Position numbers and translations under genes: made by a program
Assembly (NCBI GenBank): GCA_002951815.1
Contig: CP019454.1
Coordinates: forward strand, 3,173,837 to 3,237,836
Direction: 5' to 3'
Source: Sulfobacillus thermotolerans
Lineage (GTDB): Bacteria; Bacillota; Sulfobacillia; Sulfobacillales; Sulfobacillaceae
DNA: 64,000 bases
Shown: in pieces, positions 43,372 to 52,160 of the stretch
How positions within the stretch are numbered: position 1 is the stretch's first letter
How the letters are laid out: every line of letters starts with the position of its first letter
Notes under the pieces: model-generated
What the model saw: the letters and a program-made list of their open reading frames with translations, nothing else
What the model was told of the DNA's origin: nothing
The model's database searches: none

Positions 43372-44328
43372 TCATACCGTCTCCTTCGTTTTATTGCGCC
43401 CGCGCGCACGCGCAAGCAAAAATAGCACTTCATAGGCCGTCGTCGCTGCAAACAATGATGAGGTCCGGGTCACATCCAAGTCAGGACTAAGTTCCACCAC
43501 ATCGGCACCTGCCAGCGGTGCGGAGATGAGGCGCAAGGCTTGCAACACCATGTAGCTGCTTGGCCCTCCCGCCTCCGGTGTGCCGGTTCCGCACGCATAA
43601 GCGGGATCGACCACATCAATATCGACACTTAAATACGCCACGTGTGTTCCGACGCGCCTGTGAATTTGTTCGGCAAGCCATGACGCTGAGTGTGCATACC
43701 AATCGTCCGTTGTGATCTGTTGAATGTGTAGGTCCTCTCCAAAGTGGTCCTGCTCCGCTTGGTCAAGCCCGCCCCGCAATCCCACCTGAAGACTGAATGC
43801 AGGATCAATCAAACCCTCTTCGATTGCTCGCCGAAATACCGTGGCATGACTATACTTTTCACCCCACGAATCGTGCCACAAATCATGGTGCGCATCGAAA
43901 TGGATGAGAGCGAGAGACCCTACCCGCTTACTTAGTGACCGAAGCGCGGCCAGCGACACCGAATGATCCCCACCGAGCAGCAAGACCGCGGCCTCTCCCA
44001 ACTTGTCCAGCTGTTCTGTCATGCGCACAAGTGTCACGACGATATTGCCCGGAACCACAATGAGGTCTCCGCCATCCGCCACGACGGCTTCATGGGTGAG
44101 AAACTGCCGGTGTCCTCGGTGGTAGGGATATAAGGCGCTTGACGCCTCGCGAATGGCACTAGGGCCCATTCGAGCTCCCGGCCGAAAGGTGGTTCCGCCA
44201 TCAAAAGGGGCGCCAACGACAACGATATCAGGGTCGTTAACCTGTTCCAAAGACGGCAGTTTCATAAACGTGGTAGGGCCAGAAAATCGTGGCATCAAGT
44301 GTTCTGCAACGGGATCATAATTGGCCAT
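43372..44328 (-). CDS. speB: Agmatinase / arginase-family amidinohydrolase
   Basis: 318 residues with binuclear Mn2+ ligands: GGDHSVSL, DAHHDLWHD and SVDIDVVDPAYACGTGTPE. The N-terminal FMKLPSLEQVNDPDIVVVGAPFDGGTTFRPGARMGP is typical of agmatinases. It hydrolyses agmatine to putrescine and urea, feeding the transaminase downstream. Guanidinobutyrase or another ureohydrolase cannot be excluded. It is the first gene of the operon; the divergent dehydrogenase gene starts 329 nt away. Confidence 0.87.
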   Translation of the reverse strand: MANYDPVAEHLMPRFSGPTTFMKLPSLEQVNDPDIVVVGAPFDGGTTFRPGARMGPSAIREASSALYPYHRGHRQFLTHEAVVADGGDLIVVPGNIVVTLVRMTEQLDKLGEAAVLLLGGDHSVSLAALRSLSKRVGSLALIHFDAHHDLWHDSWGEKYSHATVFRRAIEEGLIDPAFSLQVGLRGGLDQAEQDHFGEDLHIQQITTDDWYAHSASWLAEQIHRRVGTHVAYLSVDIDVVDPAYACGTGTPEAGGPSSYMVLQALRLISAPLAGADVVELSPDLDVTRTSSLFAATTAYEVLFLLARARGRNKTKETV

Positions 44329-44656
44329 AATGCGTCCTTTCTTGGTTCTCTCATCATGCGATATTGGCTTATTCTTGGCTCATCGGACTGTAGTGGTAAC
44401 GCACGATCACCCCTATACCTCTGACGTATTCAGATATTTCTTTAGAATGACCATGAGATCCTTCGTCGCTCTGCCCTATATTCCAGGCAATATTCCATCG
44501 CCTTGCACAAATGCCAAGTGTTTTGGGCGTCAAGATGCATTCCATGCCGCGTCGTTGTTCATCCTGCCTCAAGGAATTTCAACGAGACAGCGCGAATCTT
44601 CCCCAAAGACAGACTGTCTAAAGAAGCTTTTTGAATCGGCAAAGGAGCGAATACAG
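44329..44656. other. Regulatory interval between divergent agmatinase and aldehyde dehydrogenase genes
   Basis: 328 nt with no gene. The rightward gene's open frame extends through it, but no ribosome site supports this. A 13-bp perfect palindrome lies at 44607-44619. Promoters for both directions must be here; none stands out as consensus. Confidence 0.5.
44607..44619. promoter_or_regulatory. Palindrome upstream of the second aldehyde dehydrogenase
   Basis: AGACAG-A-CTGTCT, two 6-bp arms with one central base, 38 nt before the start codon. Possible operator; its regulator is unknown. Confidence 0.35.
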
Positions 44657-46111
44657 ATGCCCTATGGTTATCAGCGCATGTATATCAACGGTAAGTGGGT
44701 TGACGCGGCGAATAATGCCACCATTGACGTCATCGATCCCGCTCGGGGTAGCGTCATTGCCACCGTCCCCCGGGGCATGTCCCATGATATTGATCAAGCC
44801 GTACAGGCCGCCCGCCAATGCTTTGACACGGGGGCTTGGCCAGGTCTTGCTCCGCGCGAGCGAGAACAAATGCTGCTTGACTTAGCCCAGATGATTCGCC
44901 AAGACCGCCTACGCTTAGCCGAAATGGAGGTCGCAGATTGCGGCAAGCCTTTAAACGATGCCCTAGCGGACATTGATGAAGCAGCCTTTATCTTGTCTTA
45001 TTATGGCGGGTGGATTACGAAAATCGCCGGCGACATTCCCCCCGCCAGCCCCGGAGCCATGAGCTTAGTGGTCAAAGAACCCATTGGGGTGGCAGGATTG
45101 ATTGTGCCGTGGAATTATCCGTTTCTCATGGCCATTCAAAAAATCGCGCCGGCCTTGGCCGCAGGCTGTACCTGTATCCTCAAACCCGCCGAACAAACGC
45201 CCTTAACGGCTTTAGCCCTGCCGCGCTACCTTGAAGCGGCACATCTGCCACCAGGCGCCGTAAATATCGTCACAGGGTACGGAGAGGAGGCTGGGGAAGC
45301 ACTCGTCAGACACCCGGATGTCGATATGATTAGCTTTACAGGTTCCCTAGAGGTCGGGCGCCATATCCAGCAAGCCGCCGCCCATACCATCAAACGGGTC
45401 ACGTTAGAATTAGGCGGCAAATCACCCAACATTGTGTTTGCGGACGCCGACATGGACCTAGCCGTCGCCAAAACGTGCTTTGGCGTCTTTTGGAATCAAG
45501 GAGAAGTCTGCTCAGCGGGCAGCCGGGTCTTTGTCCAAGAGAGTATTTACGATGCCTTCATCACCCGCGTGTCAGCCTATTTGGCCACCATTAGAGTAGG
45601 CAGCGGCGATAACTCCACCACCACCATGGGCCCGCTAATCAGCCGCGAGCATCAAGCGCGCGTGCTAGGCTATGTGCAATCCGCCTATCAAGAAGGCGCC
45701 CAATGTATCGCCAAAGGGTCCGTTCCGGATGACCCCGCCCTTCGCCAAGGATTCTTTGTTGAACCCATGGTTTTTGCCCATGTCACGCCCTCTATGCGCA
45801 TCATGCAAGAAGAAATTTTTGGACCTGTTATGGCCGTCATGCCCTTTGCCACCGAAGACGAGGTCATTGCCCTTGCCAATGACACACCGTATGGACTAGC
45901 GGCAGCTGTGTGGACGCGTGATATTCAGCGCGCCCTTAGTGTGGCCAAGAAACTGCGGGCGGGGACCGTATGGATAAATGACTCCCAACCCGCGCCCTCG
46001 GAAGCACCATGGGGCGGCTACAAGCAATCGGGCAACGGGCGCGAGTTGGGCCGCTTAGGGCTCGAAGAATATTTGGAAACCAAGCACATCTATATTCGCT
46101 TAGATAGCTAA
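44657..46111 (+). CDS. Aldehyde dehydrogenase (betaine/aminoaldehyde type)
   Basis: 484 residues, NAD-dependent. PWNYPFLMAIQKIAPALAAG, catalytic Glu in LELGGKSPNIVF, catalytic Cys in WNQGEVCSAGSRVFV and C-terminal PWGGYKQSGNGRELG are present. It begins YQRMYINGKWVDAANN as in betaine aldehyde and 4-trimethylaminobutyraldehyde dehydrogenases. In this cluster aminoaldehydes from polyamine breakdown are the likely substrates, with different specificity from the enzyme at 39154. ATG 44657 follows AAAGGAG at 9 nt; the in-frame upstream stretch to 44321 has no similarity to the family. Confidence 0.88.
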   Translation: MPYGYQRMYINGKWVDAANNATIDVIDPARGSVIATVPRGMSHDIDQAVQAARQCFDTGAWPGLAPREREQMLLDLAQMIRQDRLRLAEMEVADCGKPLNDALADIDEAAFILSYYGGWITKIAGDIPPASPGAMSLVVKEPIGVAGLIVPWNYPFLMAIQKIAPALAAGCTCILKPAEQTPLTALALPRYLEAAHLPPGAVNIVTGYGEEAGEALVRHPDVDMISFTGSLEVGRHIQQAAAHTIKRVTLELGGKSPNIVFADADMDLAVAKTCFGVFWNQGEVCSAGSRVFVQESIYDAFITRVSAYLATIRVGSGDNSTTTMGPLISREHQARVLGYVQSAYQEGAQCIAKGSVPDDPALRQGFFVEPMVFAHVTPSMRIMQEEIFGPVMAVMPFATEDEVIALANDTPYGLAAAVWTRDIQRALSVAKKLRAGTVWINDSQPAPSEAPWGGYKQSGNGRELGRLGLEEYLETKHIYIRLDS

Positions 46112-46465
46112 CGCCTAAGGTCTGTAGGCCCCCCAAGCGCCTAGTCCTGGCCATCATCACATTGTCATCATTTACCCGAGTCCATCATAGACTGATAACA
46201 GCCCCATAGTCTCACCGCACAAGCTGTGCATTATAAACATTAAAATTATGAATTTTAGGGCGGGTTGCTCAAGGAATTTGCGCTCGGGACCCCGAATGTA
46301 CTGAAGGATGAAATATTTGGAGATGGGGCGTTTGACGATGCGGGAAATTTTTGGCGTATCGGCTGTCTCCTTGAGCGCGCCACAGGAAGCTTTGTATTTT
46401 CTGTGTCTGGACCGTACCGAGCCCCATTTTCTGTGCGCACAAGGAGTGTAGAAGAGGAGGACTTT
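46112..46465. other. Interval upstream of the saccharopine-dehydrogenase-like gene
   Basis: 354 nt. It contains a perfect AT-rich palindrome at 46241-46257. The open frame of the next gene extends through the last 200 nt but the ribosome site sits only at 46466. No other gene is visible. Confidence 0.5.
46241..46257. promoter_or_regulatory. AT-rich palindrome TAAAATT-ATG-AATTTTA
   Basis: Two perfect 7-bp arms around a 3-bp centre, about 210 nt upstream of the next gene. This may be an operator or simply an AT-rich promoter element. Confidence 0.35.
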
Positions 46466-47701
46466 ATGAATGGCGATAACAAACGTGGTGTCTTAGTTTT
46501 GGGAGTGGGCGGAGTGGGAGAGGTTGTCGCAAAAGGCTTGACGCGACTGCCCGCGGTGGAGGCGATTATTGTGGCTGACCTGTCACTCTCCCGCGCTGAG
46601 ATGGTGGCCGCCAAACTGCATGATTCTAGAGTGCGCGCCCTTTCAGTAGATGCCCGTGATGTCGAGGCCGTCTACCGTGCCATTCCCGATGATTGTGCCA
46701 TTGTGATTCACGCTGGAATTCCTCGCTTTAATCTGACCGTCATGGAAGCATGCTTGCGAGCAGGCGTCCACTACATGGATATGGCCGCAGACGGCCCTGT
46801 AGAACTTCCGGGGCTCGTCACCGTGCAGCGCCAAATTCGGGAATATCATGAGAAATTTCAATCCGCAGGACTCTTAGCATTGCTCGGTATTGGCGTCGAT
46901 CCGGGTGTGACCAATATTCTGGCACGCTGGGCCTCAGACCATTTAGCATCGTTAGATGAAATTGTGGTCTATGATGGAGACAATTCCATGTTAAAAGCCA
47001 GCTATGCCTTTGCCCTTCCGTTCTCACCAGACACGAGCATTGAAGAATGCCTGCAACCGCCTTTGAGTTACCTCAACGGCTCTTTTGTGACGGGCACTGC
47101 GCTTGACACCGGGATCGAAGTCTTTGATTTTCCCGATCCCGTAGGCCCCTTGACCGTCCGCTCCGTGTCGCACGAAGAAGCGGGAACCTTGCCGGTGTTT
47201 CTCCCGAACAAGGAACTTGTCCGCTGCGAATTCAAATATGCGCTGCCTGATGAATACATCAATATTCTCCGAGTGCTTAAGACGTTAGGATTGGACTCCG
47301 AAGACGCGATTGACATTAATGGAACCAAAGTGGTGCCTAGGCAAGTCGTCACGGCGCTTTTGCCGACCCCAACAGATTTAGCGCATGCCTTTGAAGGTAC
47401 ATCGTGCGTTGGCACTTGGGTGCATGGCCAAACCTATGACGGCGATATGGTCGAATGGTATCTGTACACAATGGGTACACACGCCGCGAGCTGGCGGGAC
47501 ATGGAAGCCAACGTCACCGTCTGGCAAGCCGGATTGCCTTCGGTGATTGCCACCGAACTTCTCTTCGCCGGCGATATCCCCGAACGCGGCGCGTTAGTGC
47601 CTGAGCAGTTAAATCCGGAACCTTGGATTCAGAAACTGCCCCAATGGAACATGCCCCTATTTAAACGCGAGCTGCGTTCCACCGTCCTTAAACGCGCCTA
47701 A
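46466..47701 (+). CDS. Saccharopine dehydrogenase-family oxidoreductase (lysine 6-dehydrogenase-like)
   Basis: 411 residues. An N-terminal Rossmann fold (VLVLGVGGVGEVVAKGL) is followed by an HAGIPRFNLTVMEACLRAGVHYMDMAAD strand and LLALLGIGVDPGVTNILARWA, the catalytic-domain start of the LYS9/saccharopine-like family. A DINGTKVVPRQVVTALL segment resembles bacterial L-lysine 6-dehydrogenase. Alternatives are carboxyspermidine dehydrogenase or homospermidine-synthase-like enzymes, all of which act on amino-imines related to polyamines or lysine. ATG 46466 follows GAGGAGG at 5 nt. The aldehyde dehydrogenase upstream could oxidise a resulting semialdehyde. Confidence 0.7.
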   Translation: MNGDNKRGVLVLGVGGVGEVVAKGLTRLPAVEAIIVADLSLSRAEMVAAKLHDSRVRALSVDARDVEAVYRAIPDDCAIVIHAGIPRFNLTVMEACLRAGVHYMDMAADGPVELPGLVTVQRQIREYHEKFQSAGLLALLGIGVDPGVTNILARWASDHLASLDEIVVYDGDNSMLKASYAFALPFSPDTSIEECLQPPLSYLNGSFVTGTALDTGIEVFDFPDPVGPLTVRSVSHEEAGTLPVFLPNKELVRCEFKYALPDEYINILRVLKTLGLDSEDAIDINGTKVVPRQVVTALLPTPTDLAHAFEGTSCVGTWVHGQTYDGDMVEWYLYTMGTHAASWRDMEANVTVWQAGLPSVIATELLFAGDIPERGALVPEQLNPEPWIQKLPQWNMPLFKRELRSTVLKRA

Positions 47702-47715
47702 TAAGCGACTTCTAT

Positions 47716-47757
47716 AAAAGCCCGCTTCAGTCCTTAAGTGGACCGAAGCGGGCTTTT
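47716..47757. terminator. Strong bidirectional terminator
   Basis: AAAAGCCCGCTTC pairs with GAAGCGGGCTTTT, with an inner GTCC/GGAC stem around a 6-nt loop. Flanking A- and T-runs serve both the plus gene ending at 47701 and the potD gene ending at 47783. Confidence 0.9.
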
Positions 47758-47782
47758 GGGGTTGAGCGGGGTCTCGAGCTAT

Positions 47783-48856
47783 TTAGGATTGTTTGAATTT
47801 CTCCCAAATCGTATTGAACTGCTCATTGGCCGACGCAGGAATCGCCTTCATGACTTCCCCCTGCGTAATCACCCACTGCGGGGGATTCAACCACGGATTT
47901 TTCAACAAACTCTTTTGAATATAGGGATCGGCTGCGGTGTTGGGATCGGAATATTCTTCGGCATTTTCTAACTCGGCACTAATTTTGGGCGACAGCAAGA
48001 AATTAATGAACAGTTCTGCCGTGTACTTCGCCTTGGAACTGGTAGGAATGATAAAGTTATCAAACCATCGGTTCACACCAGACTTCGGATAGACCGGCAG
48101 AATCCACGGATCCTGGCTGTATGCCAATGCACCTTCTCCACTCCAAACAATCCCTGCTGTCGCTTCCCCGTTGAGCAAATCCACATGCGGATCATTGCTG
48201 TTGAACACCTTGACCTGCGGGCGGAACTTGTCCAAAGTGACGGCGGCCTGATTCAAGGCGCTCAGGTTGGTATCATTGAGGTTATGGCCATTCATCATAA
48301 GCGCAATACCAACCATAGTGCGCGGCGAATCCACCACCACCAAATTGTTCTTAAACACCGGATTGAGCAAGCTTCTATATCCTGTCACAGGCACATGGAC
48401 AGCGTGGGTATTGACCGCAATCGGCACGGTGCCCCACAAATACGGCACGGAGTATTCGCTGTGGGGATCAAACGGCAAATTGCGAAATGGCGGCGCGATA
48501 TTTTTAAAGTTCGGAATATCCTTGAAATTGAGCTTGTCTAATAGCCCCAGTTTGGTCATGGTCTGCACCATATAATCGCTGGCCACGGCGACATCAAATT
48601 CTTGGCCCGCTTGCATTTTCGCCAACAGTTCGGCGTTGCTCGGATAGGTGGAATAGTTGATATGCACATGGTATTTGTTCTCAAACTGATGCAGGATTTC
48701 ATGCGGCAAATACGCCGCAAAATTCCCTACATCCAACACAGGGGAAATGGTATGCGCCCCATTCCCCGCCGCGGACGGCGTAGAACTTCCGCATCCCGCA
48801 AGCGTCGAGGCAAGCACTAGTGTGCCTAAGGCCGCTGATATTATCGGTAAACGCAC
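47783..48856 (-). CDS. potD: Spermidine/putrescine ABC transporter substrate-binding lipoprotein
   Basis: 357 residues. The lipobox LASTLAGC near residue 22 predicts a lipoprotein. The mature part follows the PotD/type-2 periplasmic binding fold: HEILHQFENKYHVHINYSTYPSNAELLAKMQAGQEFDVAV, then DYMVQTMTKLGLLDKL and PYLWGTVPIAVN. PotD-like proteins bind spermidine or putrescine at the outer face and deliver it to PotBC. GTG 48856 follows AGGAGG at 9 nt. It is the last gene of potABCD, 119 nt after potC. Confidence 0.92.
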   Translation of the reverse strand: MRLPIISAALGTLVLASTLAGCGSSTPSAAGNGAHTISPVLDVGNFAAYLPHEILHQFENKYHVHINYSTYPSNAELLAKMQAGQEFDVAVASDYMVQTMTKLGLLDKLNFKDIPNFKNIAPPFRNLPFDPHSEYSVPYLWGTVPIAVNTHAVHVPVTGYRSLLNPVFKNNLVVVDSPRTMVGIALMMNGHNLNDTNLSALNQAAVTLDKFRPQVKVFNSNDPHVDLLNGEATAGIVWSGEGALAYSQDPWILPVYPKSGVNRWFDNFIIPTSSKAKYTAELFINFLLSPKISAELENAEEYSDPNTAADPYIQKSLLKNPWLNPPQWVITQGEVMKAIPASANEQFNTIWEKFKQS

Positions 48857-48975
48857 TGAGTAATTCCTCCTTATATGGAATATATAGAATGATATAGAAT
48901 GGTCGATGAACATTGATGCGGACTATTCCTCAACGCCTGTATGTCGTTGCCGCGCCCTCACCCCCTTACCTGTAA

Positions 48976-49797
48976 TCAGCCGCGCTGTGCGCGGCGACGC
49001 TGTGTCCTTTGCCCGATAAATACGATAACAAGGGTTGCCGCCACAATAATCGTCGATAACGCATTGACAGACGGATTGACCCCATGGCGCAGCATTCCAT
49101 AAATTTGCACGGGTAACGGCGTATTGCCTGAACCATCCACAAAAAAGCTGGTCGTAAAATCATCAAAGGATTGTGAGAACGACAACAACGCGCCCACAAT
49201 AATGCCCGGCAGGATCACAGGAACCGTCACCGTCCATAACGTCTGCAGCTCACTCGCGCCTAAGTCCCTGGCAGCCTCTTCTAAGGTGGTGTCAAATCCC
49301 GCCATAGCAGCGCGTACGACCAAAACCACATAGGGAATCGTAAAGGTCGTCTGGCCAATAACCATAGCAGGAACGCCAAGCGGCACGCCAATATGGGGAA
49401 AATAGATCAAAAGCGCCACCGCCATCACAATTTCCGGGATGACAATGGGCACATACAGAAAGTAGATCAACGCTTTCTTGCCCCAAAACGTGTACCGATG
49501 CAGCGCAATCCCGCCCAATGTGCCTAATATCGTGGAAATAATGGTTTGAATCACGGCCACTTCCAGACTAATCACCAACGAATGCAGAAGCGTGGGCTCT
49601 TGCAGCAGCACATGATACCAATGAAAGGTAAACCCTGTCCATAAGGCGCTGAGGTACGAGTTGTTAAAGGAGAACGCAATCAAGACCACAATCGGCACAT
49701 AAAGAAACCCTAGGACCGCGACGATAATGGCTTGGCGCACCCAACTAGGCGACGACGGATGTTCACGCCCACGTACACGCGGAGCCTCAGTAGCCAT
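48976..49797 (-). CDS. potC: Spermidine/putrescine ABC transporter permease PotC
   Basis: 273 residues with six helices. The cytoplasmic EAA motif is EEAARDLGASELQTLWTVTVPVILPGI. The first helix (AIIVAVLGFLYVPIVVLIAFSFNNS) matches PotC. It forms the translocation path with PotB. Its ATG starts right after the potB stop, consistent with coupled translation. Confidence 0.93.
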   Translation of the reverse strand: MATEAPRVRGREHPSSPSWVRQAIIVAVLGFLYVPIVVLIAFSFNNSYLSALWTGFTFHWYHVLLQEPTLLHSLVISLEVAVIQTIISTILGTLGGIALHRYTFWGKKALIYFLYVPIVIPEIVMAVALLIYFPHIGVPLGVPAMVIGQTTFTIPYVVLVVRAAMAGFDTTLEEAARDLGASELQTLWTVTVPVILPGIIVGALLSFSQSFDDFTTSFFVDGSGNTPLPVQIYGMLRHGVNPSVNALSTIIVAATLVIVFIGQRTQRRRAQRG

Positions 49798-49798
49798 A

Positions 49799-50734
49799 TT
49801 ACCGCTCCTCCTCTAAGAAGGCATTATTCATATAGCGTGAGCTCAACCCGATGAGCAACAGCGTAATGACAATCACTACGGCAGACGCAGCGGCTCCAAA
49901 CGGCCAATTGTCGGCCGCAAGAAATTGGTTTTCAATGAAATTCCCAACGAGGACGACTCCTCCACCGCCCATCAATAGCGGAATGAAAAAGGTGCCTAAG
50001 GTGGGAATAAACACAAGCAAGCTGCCTGTTGCAATCCCTGGAATCGACAATGGGGCTACGACTTTCCAAAAAGTCTTAGCCGCGCCTGCCCCTAAGTCTT
50101 TCGCGGCTTCCATGTATTCAGGATGGTCCATAATGCCTTGCAACGACGCGTATAACGGCAAAATCATATAGGGCAGCATACTATAAAATTGTCCGACATA
50201 GGTTGCTCCCATGGTATAAAGCATGTTCAGCGGCTGGTGAATCAGGTGCAATGATAGCAAGACCGAATTGATAAAGCCATCGGTTGCAATTAAAAACATC
50301 ATGGCAAAGGTTCGGATCAGCGAGCTCGTCCAAAATGGCACAATCACAAGAAATAGCAACACAATTTTACGTTTGGGTGAGGACGTTGCGATAATGTAAG
50401 CAAAAGGGTAGCCCACAACTAAGCAGAATATCGTCACCAAGAAAGAAAACAACAAGGAATCGGCAATGACTTTAAATTCGACCCAATGAAACAGCAAACC
50501 ATAATTGGCGAGGGTAAAGTGATAGACGATCCCTCCATAGCCACCTACCTGCATAAAGCTGATAAACAACATGTACAAATTAGGAATGGCAAAAAACAGC
50601 ACCATCCATGCCACCACGGGTAAGACTATGGTCCATCGCTGCCGTTTGAGCCAAGCACGCCGGCGATGCCAGGAAGAGTGCTGGATGGCGGTTTGTCCGT
50701 CTGGCAAAACGCGAGGGAATGATTGGGATCCCAC
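49799..50734 (-). CDS. potB: Spermidine/putrescine ABC transporter permease PotB
   Basis: 311 residues with six helices, the first at about residues 33-53 (TIVLPVVAWMVLFFAIPNLY), and the EAA motif MEAAKDLGAGAAKTFWKVVAPLSIPGI. The start GTG 50734 has AGGAGG about 10 nt upstream and lies inside the end of potA, so the two coding regions overlap by 109 nt. An internal start would lose the residues before the first helix only; either way the gene begins inside potA. Confidence 0.9.
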   Translation of the reverse strand: MGSQSFPRVLPDGQTAIQHSSWHRRRAWLKRQRWTIVLPVVAWMVLFFAIPNLYMLFISFMQVGGYGGIVYHFTLANYGLLFHWVEFKVIADSLLFSFLVTIFCLVVGYPFAYIIATSSPKRKIVLLFLVIVPFWTSSLIRTFAMMFLIATDGFINSVLLSLHLIHQPLNMLYTMGATYVGQFYSMLPYMILPLYASLQGIMDHPEYMEAAKDLGAGAAKTFWKVVAPLSIPGIATGSLLVFIPTLGTFFIPLLMGGGGVVLVGNFIENQFLAADNWPFGAAASAVVIVITLLLIGLSSRYMNNAFLEEER

Positions 50735-51765
50735 TGCACATCAACCTCCTCTCCAAGGGCATACGTCTGATTAACCCCGTGACTGACACAATGCAAGGTG
50801 AGGTCGGGCGCAACGCGGATCCACAAATGCACGAGCGAACCGCCAAAAATGCGTTCGGTGACAACACCACGGCACAGCGCCTGATCCCCAAAGGCCCCCA
50901 AATGCAGTGCCTCCGGCCTCACACTCAGCACCACCGGTGCACCCAAAACGTGGTCCGCCCGCATGGGGGTTTTGGTGAGAAAATACGGGGTTTGCACAAT
51001 GGTATAGCCTTTCGTCACATCGACAATGGACCCCGTCAGCAAATTAGTCTCACCAATAAATCCCGCAACCGCCGGCGACGACGGGCTGCTATATAATTCT
51101 TCGGGGCTGGCGTATTGTAAAAGCTCCCCCTGCGCTAGCACCCCAATCCGATCGGATAGGCTCATCGCTTCTTCCTGATCATGGGTGACATACAGAAATG
51201 TAATGCCTAATTCGCGATGCAGTCTTTTGAGTTCCAGCTGCATTTCCTTACGCAGCTTCAGGTCTAAAGCACTGAGCGGCTCATCGAGCAACAAAACCTT
51301 GGGCTCATTGATGAGCGCTCGCACAATAGCCACGCGCTGCTGCTGACCCCCGCTCAACTGACGAATGCGGCGACTCGCAAACTTTTCGAGTCCTACCATC
51401 GCCAGGGCGTCATAGACGCGCGTTCGAATGGTCTGTTCGGGGACTTTTTTAATCCGGAGTCCAAAAGCCACATTGTCAAAGACATTCAAATGCGGAAACA
51501 GCGCATAATTTTGAAAGACGGAGTTCACGGGCCTTTGATTGGCGGGCATTTGGGTCATGTCGACTCCATCGATGATGATATGACCCGTCGATACCGACTC
51601 AAACCCGGCAATCATGCGCAAGATGGTCGTCTTTCCTGACCCGCTGGCGCCCAATAGGGTGACAAATTCTCCCTGATAGATTTCCATTGAAAAGTCTCGG
51701 ATCGCTTGCGCACTAGCAAAGTGTTTTGCGACATGATGGAGCCCGATCATGACTTTTGCCGACAC
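50626..51765 (-). CDS. potA: Spermidine/putrescine ABC transporter ATPase PotA
   Basis: 379 residues, close to the E. coli length. Walker A GASGSGKTTILRM, signature LSGGQQQRVAIVRAL, Walker B VLLLDEPLSALD, H-loop THDQEEA, and a C-terminal TOBE domain (about residues 280-370, starting GFIGETNLLTGSIV). GTG 51765 fits AGGGGC at 6 nt and the family length, although the frame is open up to 52062. It is the first gene of potABCD, divergent from speE. Confidence 0.93.
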   Translation of the reverse strand: MSAKVMIGLHHVAKHFASAQAIRDFSMEIYQGEFVTLLGASGSGKTTILRMIAGFESVSTGHIIIDGVDMTQMPANQRPVNSVFQNYALFPHLNVFDNVAFGLRIKKVPEQTIRTRVYDALAMVGLEKFASRRIRQLSGGQQQRVAIVRALINEPKVLLLDEPLSALDLKLRKEMQLELKRLHRELGITFLYVTHDQEEAMSLSDRIGVLAQGELLQYASPEELYSSPSSPAVAGFIGETNLLTGSIVDVTKGYTIVQTPYFLTKTPMRADHVLGAPVVLSVRPEALHLGAFGDQALCRGVVTERIFGGSLVHLWIRVAPDLTLHCVSHGVNQTYALGEEVDVQWDPNHSLAFCQTDKPPSSTLPGIAGVLGSNGSDGP

Positions 51766-52160
51766 ACCACTGCCCCTTTCCTGCCCCCCAAAGGCCCTTT
51801 CCTGTGTTGTTTCCTTATGCCTTGCATCATCTTTCGTTCCCGCCTCAAAGGAATCCTTCGTCGGCGTGAACAATGTACCAAAATAAATTGCATCAGCCCG
51901 CACAAGACGTCTAAACCCCAGTCTCATGCAAGGTGACATTGGATTATTAGCGGCGAGGGACAAAGGTTGCCACGCTTTCTCTACCCGCATTATTTTAATG
52001 CATCGCTGCATAATTGCTAGACTTCTGGGGTCTCTTCGCAAGAAAAACTCACCAAGCGCCATAGCCCGCTATCACCCCAGATGTGTCGACCGTCTGGGTC
52101 AATATGATATGGTAATAGCGTGTCAACACGAAGGGATATTGGTTTTGGGAGGTCATATTG
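51766..52160. other. Divergent regulatory interval between potA and spermidine synthase
   Basis: 395 nt. It must hold both promoters and any polyamine-responsive operator. No consensus promoter stands out; there are several short AT tracts and a TGCA-TCGC-TGCA repeat. Open frames on both strands have no family resemblance. Confidence 0.5.
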
